Source: a virus
Reading direction: 5' to 3' (one strand)
IMG/VR virus record: IMGVR_UViG_3300046674_000333
Span: 1-49,955 of that record
DNA: 49,955 nucleotides
Positions 7,184 to 16,278 of this stretch are shown in pieces; positions within the stretch are counted from its first letter, which is position 1; each line of letters begins with the position of its first letter. Below the pieces are notes generated by a model. That model was not told where the DNA came from, made no database searches, and worked only from the letters and a program-made list of their open reading frames with translations. Made by a program: the position numbers and the translations under genes.

Positions 7184-10100
7184 CTACAGGGCGACGATCG
7201 CGGGCGTCGCGAGGCGCACGTCCGCGCCCGCGGCTTGGGCTTTCACGACGCCGTTGACGGAGCGCGTGACGGTGCAGGTCTGCGGCGTGACGATCTCGAA
7301 GTTGTCGAACAGCAGCTGCGGGTTCACGTTGGTGTTGCCGACGAACCCGGACGCAGTGACGCCGACCGCGCCGGCCGCGATCGTGCCGCTGCTCACGGTC
7401 TGCTCGAACGCCCACACCGCGGGCTCGACGGCGGCCGTCGGCCACACCCGCATGCGGATGCGGTGGCCGTCGACACGGACCCGCATCTCGAAGGTGTCGC
7501 CGGGCGCATAGCTGTACGGCAGCTGCGGGTTCGCCCCCAGCTGCGTCGTGTCGCGGGTGATGGACACGTACACCTCGCCGCCGGTCGCGAAGTGCACCCG
7601 GGCCCGGTAGTAGTTCGAGCCGTCCACGTAGCGGAGCAGTACGCCCGGCACCATCGAGGCGCCCGTCGAGACCTGCGCGGCGGACACGCGGACGCGAACC
7701 TCGCAGTCGCCGAGTGCCGGTACGAGGTGCTGGAACCGGACGTTGGAGACGGTCGCGTTGGGGATGGTGACGATGCCGCGTGAGCCGTCGGCCGACCTCT
7801 CGGAAGCCGAGCCGCCGGGCAGCGTCCACGCCTGCCCGGAGTCCGCGGTCCCCCAGCCGCCCGACACCGTGCGGGTGAAGGTGTCCCGCCCCGTGCTGGC
7901 CGAGGTCTGTGTGATCGACACGCCCCACGCGAACCACGTCTGTGCCACCGACGGGGTACCTCCGTGCCGGGCCCGCATCGACGCGCGTGAGGCGTTGGCC
8001 GGCGCGGTGAACGTCTGCTGCAGAAACGTCCATTGGCCCGCCGGAACTGCGAAGCCGACCCCGGCGAACCCCGTCGACAGGTACGAGCCCGCCGCGTTGG
8101 CCCAGTCGACGCACGGCTGCAAGTCGGACCATCCGCCGGGGCTGTAGAACCAGCCCGACACGGTGTATGGCACGCCCGGGACGATGCTGCCCACCGGGGT
8201 GAGCGCGCACGTGGCGCCGCCGCTTGCCGTGACACCATCCGGCACGATGAACAGGGAGCCCTTGCCGAGAGGGTGGACGAACGCCGTGGACCACGAGGCG
8301 CCCGCACCCTGCCCGGTCCAGCCGGTGACGCTCGTGTCGAAATACGCGTTGCTGTTCAGCGTCGACCCGGGGCCGTCGAGCCGGACCAGCTCGCCGCCGA
8401 TACGGACGTTGACGGGCGTGTCTTTCGCGGCCGCCGACCACACCTGCCCGGTTGTCGTGTGGACGAGCGCGGTCGTCTGCGTGGACGTCATGGCCGCGCC
8501 GAGCACGGCCCCATCGGTGTCCGTCCACGAGGTGGCCGTCGACGGTAGCGACGTGTCCGTGGTTGCGACGGTCCATGGCGAGGCGGGCGAACCGATGAAC
8601 GTCATGGTCCACTCGGTGGATGCGATCGTCTCGGTGGCGCCTTGGAGGATGACGTCGATGCCGTCGGGCGGTAGCCAGGCGGGTGTGTTCGTGACGGTGA
8701 TCCGGTCGCCCACGGTCAGGGCGGAAGCGGCGTCGGCAAGCGCGTAGTTGCGTGCCAAGTTGATGGGAATGGAGGGGTAGCGGGGCTCGTCCACGGTGCC
8801 CAGGTGGACCGCCCACGAGGCGATGTCGGGGAGTTGGTCGTCCGTGAAGACGTTGATCGTGCTGGCCTGGTCGTACTTGCCGACGCCAGCGGGGGCGTCC
8901 TGGATGGACAGGGTGCCGGTCGACTGGACAGCGCGAGCGCTGGAGCCGTTCGTGCGCGAGACAGTGATGTCGTTGACGATGGTCTGGTCGTCGGTCACTG
9001 GCTGGAGACCGGGCACAAGATGCTGCTTGTAGTCGAGGACCAGCTTCGGGGCCTGGTTGTAGAGCGCGGTCCGGGTGCGGTAGTTGAGGCGAGCCTCGAT
9101 CCGCGACTCGTAGATCATGCCGCCGTCCGCGTCCGCGCACTCGTCCAGCAGGTCGAGGAGCCGCCCGCGGGGTTGCGGGCCCATGGCGGCGCCCCCTGAG
9201 CCGAGCAGCACGGACGAGACGCCCTCCTCGGCACACAGCCGTGCGAACCGCGTGTGCGCAGCCTCGCCGGGGAAACCCCTCTCCGCGTTGCTATAGATGG
9301 TGGTGGACGCCGATGAGAAGACGCCGAGGTGCCCGACCCTCATTCCGGCGGCGTCCGGGCCGAAGGTGCTGGTCACCCCTGTGACAGCGCCACTCGTCCC
9401 CGCGAGCAGGTAGTCCGCACCGAAACCCTGGTTTGTAGTCAGGTTCCGCCACCCGAAGTGGATCGTCGTAGACCCGCTGGACTCCGAAGCGGTGATGTCC
9501 ATCCGCACCCAGCCCCCGTAGAACTGGGTCGGCGTGAAGTTGAACAAGATCGTGGCCCCGCCGTCCGAGTCCACCGCGGTGAGACGGACGTTGCCCGGGA
9601 AGGTCTGCGCGAGATACGTGCGGGCTGCCGTGCCCGACGTGGTGATTTGCAACAGCGTCGTCGAGATCGACGGACCCGCATCGGCGTCGAACAGGCACGT
9701 CGTCGTCCACTGGCCCGTGGACGTCGTCGCAGGCACGATCGCCTGCATGGATGCCGTCGACGCGAGAGCCGGCAGCGGGGCCGACCCAGCGAGCGTGTCG
9801 TCACTGGCGAACGTGAACCCGCTGACGCGCATCGGCGCCACCCCGGGCAGTGGCGAGTACGCGCTCGTCGCGCCGGCGTCTTCCTCCATCGGCCAGTACC
9901 CGAGGACCGACGGGTCCGAGGTGACGCGGCGGCGCAGCGTGGATTGCAGCGGGCTCTTGCGCTGGTCGATGCGGCGCAGGATCCCGGACGCCTCGATGGA
10001 GACCCACGCGTCCTGGCCGCCCTCGGTCCACTGCGGAGGCCACGTGGACACCTCGCCGACGAACCGGCCGGTGCCGTTGACCGATACCCGCAGCAGCGTG

Positions 10101-10333
10101 TTGCGGCCGATCTTCCCGTACAGCGGCGAGATCGGGTTGCCCGGCGTGTACCGGGCGTCGCGGTTGCGGAGCGTCAAGCGGCACGAGCCCGGCTCAGGCT
10201 GCCCGGACTCTGCGCGCCGCCCCCGCGTGATAGTGATCTTGTCGCCGTAGCGGACATCGCTGGTGATGTTCTGCCATGCGCCGTCGTAGAACATCTCCAC
10301 CGTGAAGGAGAGCGGAGTCTGCGGAAACACCAC
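7184..10333 (-). CDS. large minor tail protein (host-interaction)
   Basis: A 1049-aa protein. Residues about 1-130 carry the VEMFYDGAWQNITSDVRYGD and ITITRGRR/LTLRNRD features of Streptomyces phage tail-tip proteins. A LamG/concanavalin-like region follows (about 145-360, containing LGYWPMEEDAG), and two further carbohydrate-binding-like beta domains occupy about 665-820 and 830-1010 (NSNAYFDTSVTGWTGQGAG; DTFTRTVSGGWG). This build suggests attachment to cell-surface sugars. GTG start at 10333, one base after the tape measure stop. Confidence 0.85.
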   Translation of the reverse strand: MVFPQTPLSFTVEMFYDGAWQNITSDVRYGDKITITRGRRAESGQPEPGSCRLTLRNRDARYTPGNPISPLYGKIGRNTLLRVSVNGTGRFVGEVSTWPPQWTEGGQDAWVSIEASGILRRIDQRKSPLQSTLRRRVTSDPSVLGYWPMEEDAGATSAYSPLPGVAPMRVSGFTFASDDTLAGSAPLPALASTASMQAIVPATTSTGQWTTTCLFDADAGPSISTTLLQITTSGTAARTYLAQTFPGNVRLTAVDSDGGATILFNFTPTQFYGGWVRMDITASESSGSTTIHFGWRNLTTNQGFGADYLLAGTSGAVTGVTSTFGPDAAGMRVGHLGVFSSASTTIYSNAERGFPGEAAHTRFARLCAEEGVSSVLLGSGGAAMGPQPRGRLLDLLDECADADGGMIYESRIEARLNYRTRTALYNQAPKLVLDYKQHLVPGLQPVTDDQTIVNDITVSRTNGSSARAVQSTGTLSIQDAPAGVGKYDQASTINVFTDDQLPDIASWAVHLGTVDEPRYPSIPINLARNYALADAASALTVGDRITVTNTPAWLPPDGIDVILQGATETIASTEWTMTFIGSPASPWTVATTDTSLPSTATSWTDTDGAVLGAAMTSTQTTALVHTTTGQVWSAAAKDTPVNVRIGGELVRLDGPGSTLNSNAYFDTSVTGWTGQGAGASWSTAFVHPLGKGSLFIVPDGVTASGGATCALTPVGSIVPGVPYTVSGWFYSPGGWSDLQPCVDWANAAGSYLSTGFAGVGFAVPAGQWTFLQQTFTAPANASRASMRARHGGTPSVAQTWFAWGVSITQTSASTGRDTFTRTVSGGWGTADSGQAWTLPGGSASERSADGSRGIVTIPNATVSNVRFQHLVPALGDCEVRVRVSAAQVSTGASMVPGVLLRYVDGSNYYRARVHFATGGEVYVSITRDTTQLGANPQLPYSYAPGDTFEMRVRVDGHRIRMRVWPTAAVEPAVWAFEQTVSSGTIAAGAVGVTASGFVGNTNVNPQLLFDNFEIVTPQTCTVTRSVNGVVKAQAAGADVRLATPAIVAL

Positions 10334-10334
10334 G

Positions 10335-13300
10335 TCAGCTCACCCCCAGCGCACGCTGCACGTTGCCGCCGGCCACACGGCGCACCTCGCCGCGCAGCGG
10401 GTCTACCAGCACCCGGGCGAGGGTCTGCCCGTCAAGCTGAAGTACGACCGTCATCGGGCCACCGGAGCCGCCGCTCTCAGCTGCCATGCGGCGGGATGTG
10501 TGCGCCGGGTACACCCGAGAGCCGTACGGCAGACGGGCCAGCTCGGGCCCCTGTTCGCCCACCCACGTGAGTCCGCCGCGCGCGCCGCCCGACGCCGCAC
10601 CGATGATGCCGCCCGTGGCCTTGCCGCCGATCGCCCGCTTCAGGGAACGCTCGATCGCCGAGGCGAGCTTGTCCATGCTCTTTTCCAGCTTGGTCTGCTG
10701 TTTGGTCAGCACGCTGACGAGGGCCTGCGACGCTTTGATCTGCGATCCGTACACCGCGTCGCTCGTCGTCGCCCCGGCCGCCTTCGCGCTGCTTCCGATC
10801 TGCGACTGAAGCTTGTTCAGGCTGGTGACCTCCGACTTCGAGGCGCCCATCAGCGCGCCCGCGGTCTCCAGGCCGCCGCCGTCGATGCCTGCCTCGGCGA
10901 TCTGCTGGATCAGCGCGGACGACAGGCCCTTCTTCTTCAGCCCGGCCAGCGACCCGGCGAACGCCGACGCCTTGTCCCTGCTCGCGGTCAGCCCGGACAT
11001 GATCGTCTTGACGGTGGTCGGGCCGCTGTCGCTGCCCGCACCCTTCGTGATGTTCGCCGAGGACAGCACGCTCGACTTCACCGAGTCGGCGAGCTGCGAC
11101 GCGGCGTTCTTCAGGTCGGACAACTTCGACTTGGCCTTGTCGAGCTGGTCGTTGACCTTGGTCAGCGCCCGCTCCTGGCTGATCAGCCTTTTGCCGTAGG
11201 AGTCGAGCATCCGCAGGAGGCTCCGCTCCTGCCCACCGTGAGTCGACTTCTGGATCGTGGACCGCCACTGATTCAAGGCGGACACGAGCGGGCCGATCGA
11301 CTCCGGCCGGGCCAGGGAGTTGCGGACCTCCGTATTCTGGTAGCCCGCCTTCGTCCCGAAATGGCTGATCGTCAGGTCACCGCGCGCGGCGCTCCTGGCC
11401 TCACGCTCGGCCTTAGCCTGCGCAGCTGCCCGCTGCTGCGCCTTGGTGGGGCCGCCCTTCGCGAACCCAGCGAGCTTCAGCCGCCCGCCGTTGAGCGCGT
11501 CGAGGAGCGGCACCCCGTACTTCCGTACCGCGCTGGCCTGGACGACGAACTCGGTGTTGCTGACCATGCCGGTCGCGCCCGAGCCGAACGCAGCGAGGAT
11601 GCTGTCGCTCGTCCCCGAGCCGGGCCCGTTGACGTAGCCGCCATTGGGGATGGACTGGACGTCGCCGCCGGTCGCGTACTTACGGATCGGACCGCCGAAC
11701 GCACTGAAGTTCTCCGCCTGCTTCCGCAGTGCGTCAGCCGTGGTCGACGGGCCCGACCGGATCGTCTGCATCACGGTGCGCTTGACCGTCGTGATCGTGA
11801 TCGTCTTGCCCGACAGCCGGTCGCGGGCGCCCTGCACGCTCCGAATGTTGGACAGAGCCGTACCGGTCTTCGCGGTAACACTGACCCGCCCGTCGGGCAA
11901 CCGGCGCACCTTGAAGCCGACCGACTCCAGCGCCTTAATCGCGCTGCCGGACAGCGTCTTGACCGTGACCGTCGTCGACTTGGGATGCTTCTTAATCGCG
12001 GAGATAACCGAGTTGAGGCCAGCGACCGCGTCCTCGGTCTCCATCTTGATCATCGTCTTCTTGGACGACGGGATCTTCATGATCTCGCCCGCGAGCTGCC
12101 GCGCCTGCGACTTGTTCAGGCCCATCGCCTGAGCACTCGCGATGAACGCCTCACGACCGCGGGAGTAGATCCCGTTGACGCGCTCCCATGACGCCCCAGA
12201 ATCCCGCGCGCTGGTCGCCGCGTCCTTCGTCTTCGTCGCGAGATCCTGAAGCGCCGTCGCTGCCGCTTGCGCTTTCGGGCTGTTGAGGTCGAGCTGCCCG
12301 CCGACCATGTTCAGCGCGCCCGCGTTCTCCCGAGCCGCCTTCTGCGCAGCATCGATGGATGCCTCGAAGCCGACCATCCCGCCGAGCGCGGCCCGGTTCA
12401 CGTCGTTCAGAGCCTCAATGCTCTGCCTCAGTCCATCCGCCGACGCTTTCTGCGAAGAGAGCTTCTCCGACGTGGCCTGCGCCTGCGCACCGAAGACGCC
12501 CATGCTCTCGGCCGCCAACTGCTGCTCGAAGGCTTGGTCGGCGAGGGCGCTCCTGTAGCCGTCGAGCTTCCCCTTCAGCTCACCCGACGACATGCCCTGC
12601 TTCTTCATGGCCGCAGCGATGTGATCGAAGGCCGCCGCCGCGAGGTCGCCCTTGCCGCCCTTAACCAGGTTCGCGAGGGCCTCATCGACCCCGTCGAGGT
12701 CTTCCTTCGCCTCCTTGACCGGCGTCGAGTCCATGCCGATCAGTGACGTAAGGAACTGCTGCACACCCTCCGCGTTCGACGGCCTGGCCAGCGTGCGGAG
12801 CGAGTCGGCCAGTCCACCCAAATCTTTCCCGAACGCCCTCGCGGCCTCGCCGCTGACCTTGCCTGAGGTGCCGAGCTTGCCCAACGATGTAGTCAGCCGG
12901 TCCACATCCGGCGGCGCGGACTTCCCGATCGACGCCAGCTTCGACAGCACGACCACCGCAGCCGTGATCCCGGCAACGACGACCGTCGCCCGGGCAGCGA
13001 CCCCCAGCGTGAGGAACGCGGCGCGCAACCCAGCGATGCCGCCGCCAGCCGCGATAGACGCAGCGCGCAGGGTGCCGAGGTTGGTGGCCAGTCCGGTGAC
13101 ACCGCCGCCGACCGCAGCCAGCCCGACCCCGGCCAGCTTGATCAGCTTGAAAGCGGTGTACACCTGGAGCAAATTCGTGAGGAGCCCGGTTGGGACGGCG
13201 CTCACCAGCTGCGCGAACGCGTTGACCACCGTGAGCATCCCGGGCCCGGCCTGCGACGCAGCATCGAGGACGTGGAGCAGTGCCTCACCGAGCGCCTGCA

Positions 13301-14102
13301 TCGTCTCGCGGACCGCAGGCCCGTTCTCCCGCGCGTACTGCATGACCTCGGTGAATGGGCCCGACGCGTTGCCGCTGGACAGGACACGGAGAAAGTGGAC
13401 GACACCGTCGGTCGCCTTATCAAGACTACGGTCCGTGAAGTCCGAGAAGGTCTGCGCCAGCCGGTCGAAACCCGGCGAGGCGACCGCGCCGCCCGCGATC
13501 GTCGTCAGCCGGGTCAGCTCCCGCGATGCCGAGATCGTCAACGACGACATCTTCGGCAGGAGCACCGTGGCGACCTGGAGCCCCTGCTCGACCGGCTTCA
13601 TCGTGAAGCCCGCCATGCGGTCGGACCACGACTTGAACGTGTCGCTGAGCACCATGTACGACCCGGCCGCGCGTTGCGTGGCCTTCGGCATGTCGTTCAT
13701 CTGCCGCTGGTACTCGGCCTGCTTCTTGATCGAAGCCTCGGACATGGCGCCGGACTTCTTGACCTCGTCCTCGTACGCCTTGTGTGCCTTCGCCGCCTCG
13801 GTGATCGTGCTGATCTGCGGCACCACCGCGGCAGTGAACGCGATCGCGGCAGCGCCTGCCGCGCCGAGACCGGCCGCGATCGGCGCCGCCTGTGCCGCCA
13901 CCGGGATCAGCGCCGGAGCGAGAGAGATGAGCGTGGACTTCAGTCCGATGTTCGCCTTCTGGAACTCGTTCGACGCGCGCGTCATGGCGCTCGCGTCGGA
14001 GGCGAAGCGGCCGCGCATGTCCCGGACACGGCCGTTGATGTCCCGGAATCCCGCGGCCGTCTGATCGCCGACGCGCACGGTGATCGTGATGTCATCAGAC
14101 AT
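10335..14102 (-). CDS. tail tape measure protein
   Basis: A 1255-aa protein and the longest gene in the window. It begins with a TMP-type N-terminus (VRDMRGRFASDASAMTRA), has hydrophobic segments at about 57-95 and 310-385 that would act at DNA injection, long Ala/Lys-rich helical stretches, and a conserved-looking C-terminal block (ATGGIIGAASGGARGGLTWV then EQGPELARLPYGSRVYP). Tape measure proteins set tail length; at about 0.15 nm per residue this predicts a tail of roughly 190 nm (inference). It starts 8 bases inside the end of the frameshifted chaperone frame. Confidence 0.95.
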   Translation of the reverse strand: MSDDITITVRVGDQTAAGFRDINGRVRDMRGRFASDASAMTRASNEFQKANIGLKSTLISLAPALIPVAAQAAPIAAGLGAAGAAAIAFTAAVVPQISTITEAAKAHKAYEDEVKKSGAMSEASIKKQAEYQRQMNDMPKATQRAAGSYMVLSDTFKSWSDRMAGFTMKPVEQGLQVATVLLPKMSSLTISASRELTRLTTIAGGAVASPGFDRLAQTFSDFTDRSLDKATDGVVHFLRVLSSGNASGPFTEVMQYARENGPAVRETMQALGEALLHVLDAASQAGPGMLTVVNAFAQLVSAVPTGLLTNLLQVYTAFKLIKLAGVGLAAVGGGVTGLATNLGTLRAASIAAGGGIAGLRAAFLTLGVAARATVVVAGITAAVVVLSKLASIGKSAPPDVDRLTTSLGKLGTSGKVSGEAARAFGKDLGGLADSLRTLARPSNAEGVQQFLTSLIGMDSTPVKEAKEDLDGVDEALANLVKGGKGDLAAAAFDHIAAAMKKQGMSSGELKGKLDGYRSALADQAFEQQLAAESMGVFGAQAQATSEKLSSQKASADGLRQSIEALNDVNRAALGGMVGFEASIDAAQKAARENAGALNMVGGQLDLNSPKAQAAATALQDLATKTKDAATSARDSGASWERVNGIYSRGREAFIASAQAMGLNKSQARQLAGEIMKIPSSKKTMIKMETEDAVAGLNSVISAIKKHPKSTTVTVKTLSGSAIKALESVGFKVRRLPDGRVSVTAKTGTALSNIRSVQGARDRLSGKTITITTVKRTVMQTIRSGPSTTADALRKQAENFSAFGGPIRKYATGGDVQSIPNGGYVNGPGSGTSDSILAAFGSGATGMVSNTEFVVQASAVRKYGVPLLDALNGGRLKLAGFAKGGPTKAQQRAAAQAKAEREARSAARGDLTISHFGTKAGYQNTEVRNSLARPESIGPLVSALNQWRSTIQKSTHGGQERSLLRMLDSYGKRLISQERALTKVNDQLDKAKSKLSDLKNAASQLADSVKSSVLSSANITKGAGSDSGPTTVKTIMSGLTASRDKASAFAGSLAGLKKKGLSSALIQQIAEAGIDGGGLETAGALMGASKSEVTSLNKLQSQIGSSAKAAGATTSDAVYGSQIKASQALVSVLTKQQTKLEKSMDKLASAIERSLKRAIGGKATGGIIGAASGGARGGLTWVGEQGPELARLPYGSRVYPAHTSRRMAAESGGSGGPMTVVLQLDGQTLARVLVDPLRGEVRRVAGGNVQRALGVS

Positions 14103-14645
14103 GGCTCACCTCCGGGTCCGGGTCATCGGGGGTGCCGAGGTCGACGATGCGGAGCATCCGCAGAAGTTCGGGGTCCTCGGCGTATAGCTGTGAGGGAAGG
14201 CAGTGGAACCGCTCGCACAGCGCCAGCACTGTGCGAGCGTGGGTCAGCTCGCCAGGCTCTCGGAGGGGACGTCCATGGGAATCGACGCCTCCAGGGACGG
14301 CACGCCATCGGGTGAGGCGCTGTCCAAAGGGGCGGGCACTCCGTTGATGGCGTCCGTCCACGCGCGGATGACCTTGTTGTTCAGGTCGGGTTCGAGGCCG
14401 AGGATGGAGTCGAGCGTGAGCGGCAGGGTCTCGCCGTTGTCGCCCTCGATGTTCCACTCGACGAGGCGGTCTGCGTAGGTGCGCAGCATGCCGTTCACGG
14501 CGTCCTCGCTGCCGTCTTCGCGTGCGGTCTCGATGCCGAGCGTCTGCCCGGTGTTCAGGCCGCGCAGCTTGACGACGAGGCCGTCGAGGTCCGGGTCTCC
14601 CTCGAACTTCAACTCATAGATCTTCTTCTTCGGCTTGAAGCCCAC
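14095..14645 (-). CDS. tail assembly chaperone, -1 frameshift fusion product (GT-type)
   Basis: The upstream frame (14645 down to 14325, 107 codons) joins the overlapping -1 frame (14325 to 14095, 76 codons plus stop) through the heptamer C CCT TTG, giving a predicted 183-aa product. The second part contains ALCERFHCLPSQLYAEDPEL, typical of the T half of lambda-like G/GT chaperones. GT proteins bind the tape measure and tail tube during assembly. The downstream frame has no ribosome binding site of its own and directly abuts the tape measure gene, as expected for this pair. Confidence 0.85.
14244..14645 (-). CDS. tail assembly chaperone, unshifted product (G-type)
   Basis: A 133-aa acidic protein starting at the GTG at 14645 (GAGAGG upstream). 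It begins with KPKKKIYELKFEGDPDLDGL and continues with LRGLNTGQTLGIETA, the usual N-terminal fold of siphophage tail chaperones, and ends at a stop in 14244-14246. It would be the major product; a minority of ribosomes slip at 14325-14331 to give the longer form. It lies between the tail-tube-like gene and the tape measure gene. Confidence 0.85.
   Translation of the reverse strand: MGFKPKKKIYELKFEGDPDLDGLVVKLRGLNTGQTLGIETAREDGSEDAVNGMLRTYADRLVEWNIEGDNGETLPLTLDSILGLEPDLNNKVIRAWTDAINGVPAPLDSASPDGVPSLEASIPMDVPSESLAS
14325..14331 (-). promoter_or_regulatory. -1 ribosomal slippery heptamer CCCTTTG
   Basis: On the minus strand the zero-frame codons are CCT TTG preceded by C, so the heptamer fits X XXY YYZ exactly (C CCT TTG). 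A one-base backward slip re-pairs as CCC TTT and enters the open -1 frame, continuing GGA CAG CGC. It is in the overlap of the two chaperone frames. Confidence 0.85.
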
Positions 14646-14657
14646 GGCCGTTGCCTC

Positions 14658-15065
14658 TCAGGTCCAGGTCGGGACGGTGCCGTCGGCGAGGACGCCAGGC
14701 ACAGCCCACGTGAGTTCGCCCGAGTCCGAGCGCGACAGCGGATAGTCCGTGAACAGGCACTCGTTGGTCAGGGTCTGGCCTGACACTGCGAGCGTCACCG
14801 TGCGTGGGACGCTCGTGGACGGGATGGTCTTCCACACGTCGTGCGCCTGGTTGGTCGCGTCGTTGAACACGCCATTCAAGGTGACGCTGAAGTCCGCGAG
14901 GAGGAGGATCCGCTCCATGGCCGACTTGTCGATACCGGTCACGTCCTGCACTGCGCGCGGCGTCGCGAACTGAAGATTCGTCACATCGTTCTTGATCGCC
15001 CGGGGTGTGCCGGCCGCGTCATCGACGCTGCACGTGGTCCACCCGAGGCCGCTCTCCTTGGCCAT
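14658..15065 (-). CDS. tail tube / major tail-like protein (short paralogue)
   Basis: A 135-aa protein. It shares with the upstream 257-aa protein the motif TGIDKSAxER, then an F followed by QAH, KT, P-T, and a late RxDSGEL/F-AV segment, so the two are paralogues. ATG at 15065 with AGAAGGAGG upstream. It is directly upstream of the tail chaperones, where the major tail protein gene usually lies, so this copy is a good tail-tube candidate. Confidence 0.75.
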   Translation of the reverse strand: MAKESGLGWTTCSVDDAAGTPRAIKNDVTNLQFATPRAVQDVTGIDKSAMERILLLADFSVTLNGVFNDATNQAHDVWKTIPSTSVPRTVTLAVSGQTLTNECLFTDYPLSRSDSGELTWAVPGVLADGTVPTWT

Positions 15066-15067
15066 GG

Positions 15068-15505
15068 TCAGCCCTCCTTCTGCTGGTCGACGAGGCGGAG
15101 TTGGTGCTCGCCGAAGTCTTCGACCCAGTCAGCGGGGCGCTGGTGGGTGCGGGTGTTGCCGGTGGGGTTGCCGCGCCAGTCGCCGTCGCGGACGACGTAG
15201 ACCTCCGGCCGGGTCCTGTGCTCGGCGAAGCAGCGCTGGCCGGACTCGAACCGGAACACGGTGAGTCCGGCCCCGGTCTTCGTCTCGCGGAACGTGCGCC
15301 GGGACTGCGTGCGGACGTACGCCGCCTGCTGCGCGCCGAGTTCGGTCCGCTCGTCGACGGTCGACTCCCACCCGCGCAGCCACGCCGCGCAGCCGACCTG
15401 CTGGCAGGCAGCGACGAGCGATGTGTCCCGCGGGCTGGTGATGCTGTACGTCTGGTACGCCCCGGGGGCGAGGAGCATCCGGTCGACTCGGTTCATCTGC
15501 TGCAT
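15068..15505 (-). CDS. unrecognised 145-aa phage protein between the two tail-tube paralogues
   Basis: Begins MQQMNRVDRMLLAPGAYQTY and continues with CQQVGCAAWLRGWES and a C-terminal HQRPADWVEDFGEHQLR. It has a mix of charged and aromatic residues, three to four cysteines and no membrane segment. The ATG at 15505 overlaps the previous stop (TGATG). Similar small proteins occur in this position in actinophages; a tail completion or virion role is inferred from context only. Confidence 0.65.
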   Translation of the reverse strand: MQQMNRVDRMLLAPGAYQTYSITSPRDTSLVAACQQVGCAAWLRGWESTVDERTELGAQQAAYVRTQSRRTFRETKTGAGLTVFRFESGQRCFAEHRTRPEVYVVRDGDWRGNPTGNTRTHQRPADWVEDFGEHQLRLVDQQKEG

Positions 15506-16278
15506 CAGAAGGCCACCGCCACGTCGTTGCGGACCGCGCTCACGGCGAACACGGCGTTGGTGAAGGTGCCGGTCGTCACCGCGCGGAGGTACCGCTCGAC
15601 GGTCTGGCCGCGCGCGGTCTCGATGCGCTGCGCGCCCACGCCGGTCGCCGCGGTGAAGGAGCCGCCGACCACGTCGGTCCACGTGTCGCCGACGCCGTTG
15701 TCGCTGGACTCCTGGAGCTTCACGGTCACCGAGGTCCCGGTGAACGCGAATACGTGCAGATACGCCTGAAGGCCGAACAGCGAGGCACCGTTGAACAGGG
15801 GCGGCGAACCAACCCCGAAGTCGACCGAGGAGCCGTTCCCCGCCACGGTGTCCGTGCGCTTGCCCGCGGTCAGGGAGCGGCCCCACTCCAGGCCGTAACC
15901 GTTCGCGGCGGCCTCGACGGCGAACTTGAACTCCCCGCTGTCGCCCCGCTGCCCGTCGTAGTTGAGCTGCTTGGCGACGATGTTCGCCGACGCCCCGCCG
16001 AGCGCGGTGCCGCGGAAGTAGGCGGCCACCACGTCCGTCGTGGGCAGCGTCTTGAGGCGGGCGTGTGCCTGGTCAGGCAGCGTGCCCGGGTTGAAGAACG
16101 CCGTCATCTGGAGACGGCCGTCCCGGATGCCGCCCCGGCGCTCGGGGGCGCTCTTGTCGATGCCGGTCATCTCCAGGGCGGCCGGGCCCCCGCCCACGTT
16201 GCCGAGCGCGTTGATGTCGCCGGACAGGTCATAGCCCGCGATGTACAACGCGTCACCGAGACCGGACTGCTTTCCCAT
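15505..16278 (-). CDS. major tail protein-like (long paralogue)
   Basis: A 257-aa protein with GGxxGAL-type N-terminus, the TGIDKSAPER motif at about residue 38, QAHxRLKTLPTTD, and GDSGEFKFAVEAAANG. These are the same landmarks found in the 135-aa protein at 14658, but here followed by an extra C-terminal beta-rich domain (about residues 150-257, TDTVAGNGSSVDFGVG onward) like those carried by some tail-tube proteins. ATG at 16278 follows GGAGGAGG; its start overlaps the upstream stop (TAATG). Confidence 0.75.
   Translation of the reverse strand: MGKQSGLGDALYIAGYDLSGDINALGNVGGGPAALEMTGIDKSAPERRGGIRDGRLQMTAFFNPGTLPDQAHARLKTLPTTDVVAAYFRGTALGGASANIVAKQLNYDGQRGDSGEFKFAVEAAANGYGLEWGRSLTAGKRTDTVAGNGSSVDFGVGSPPLFNGASLFGLQAYLHVFAFTGTSVTVKLQESSDNGVGDTWTDVVGGSFTAATGVGAQRIETARGQTVERYLRAVTTGTFTNAVFAVSAVRNDVAVAF

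Noticed and set aside
6654-9236. 860-aa open frame on the minus strand
   Set aside because: Only its last 173 codons (from 7175) look like protein; the rest is Arg/His/Gly-rich shadow of the minor tail gene in another frame.
10302-12191. 629-aa open frame on the plus strand
   Set aside because: It is antisense to the tape measure gene, Arg/Gly/Leu-rich, has no domain or ribosome binding site and reflects high GC at third codon positions.
13272-14315. Arg-rich plus-strand frames opposite the tape measure start
   Set aside because: Composition and lack of signals mark them as shadows.
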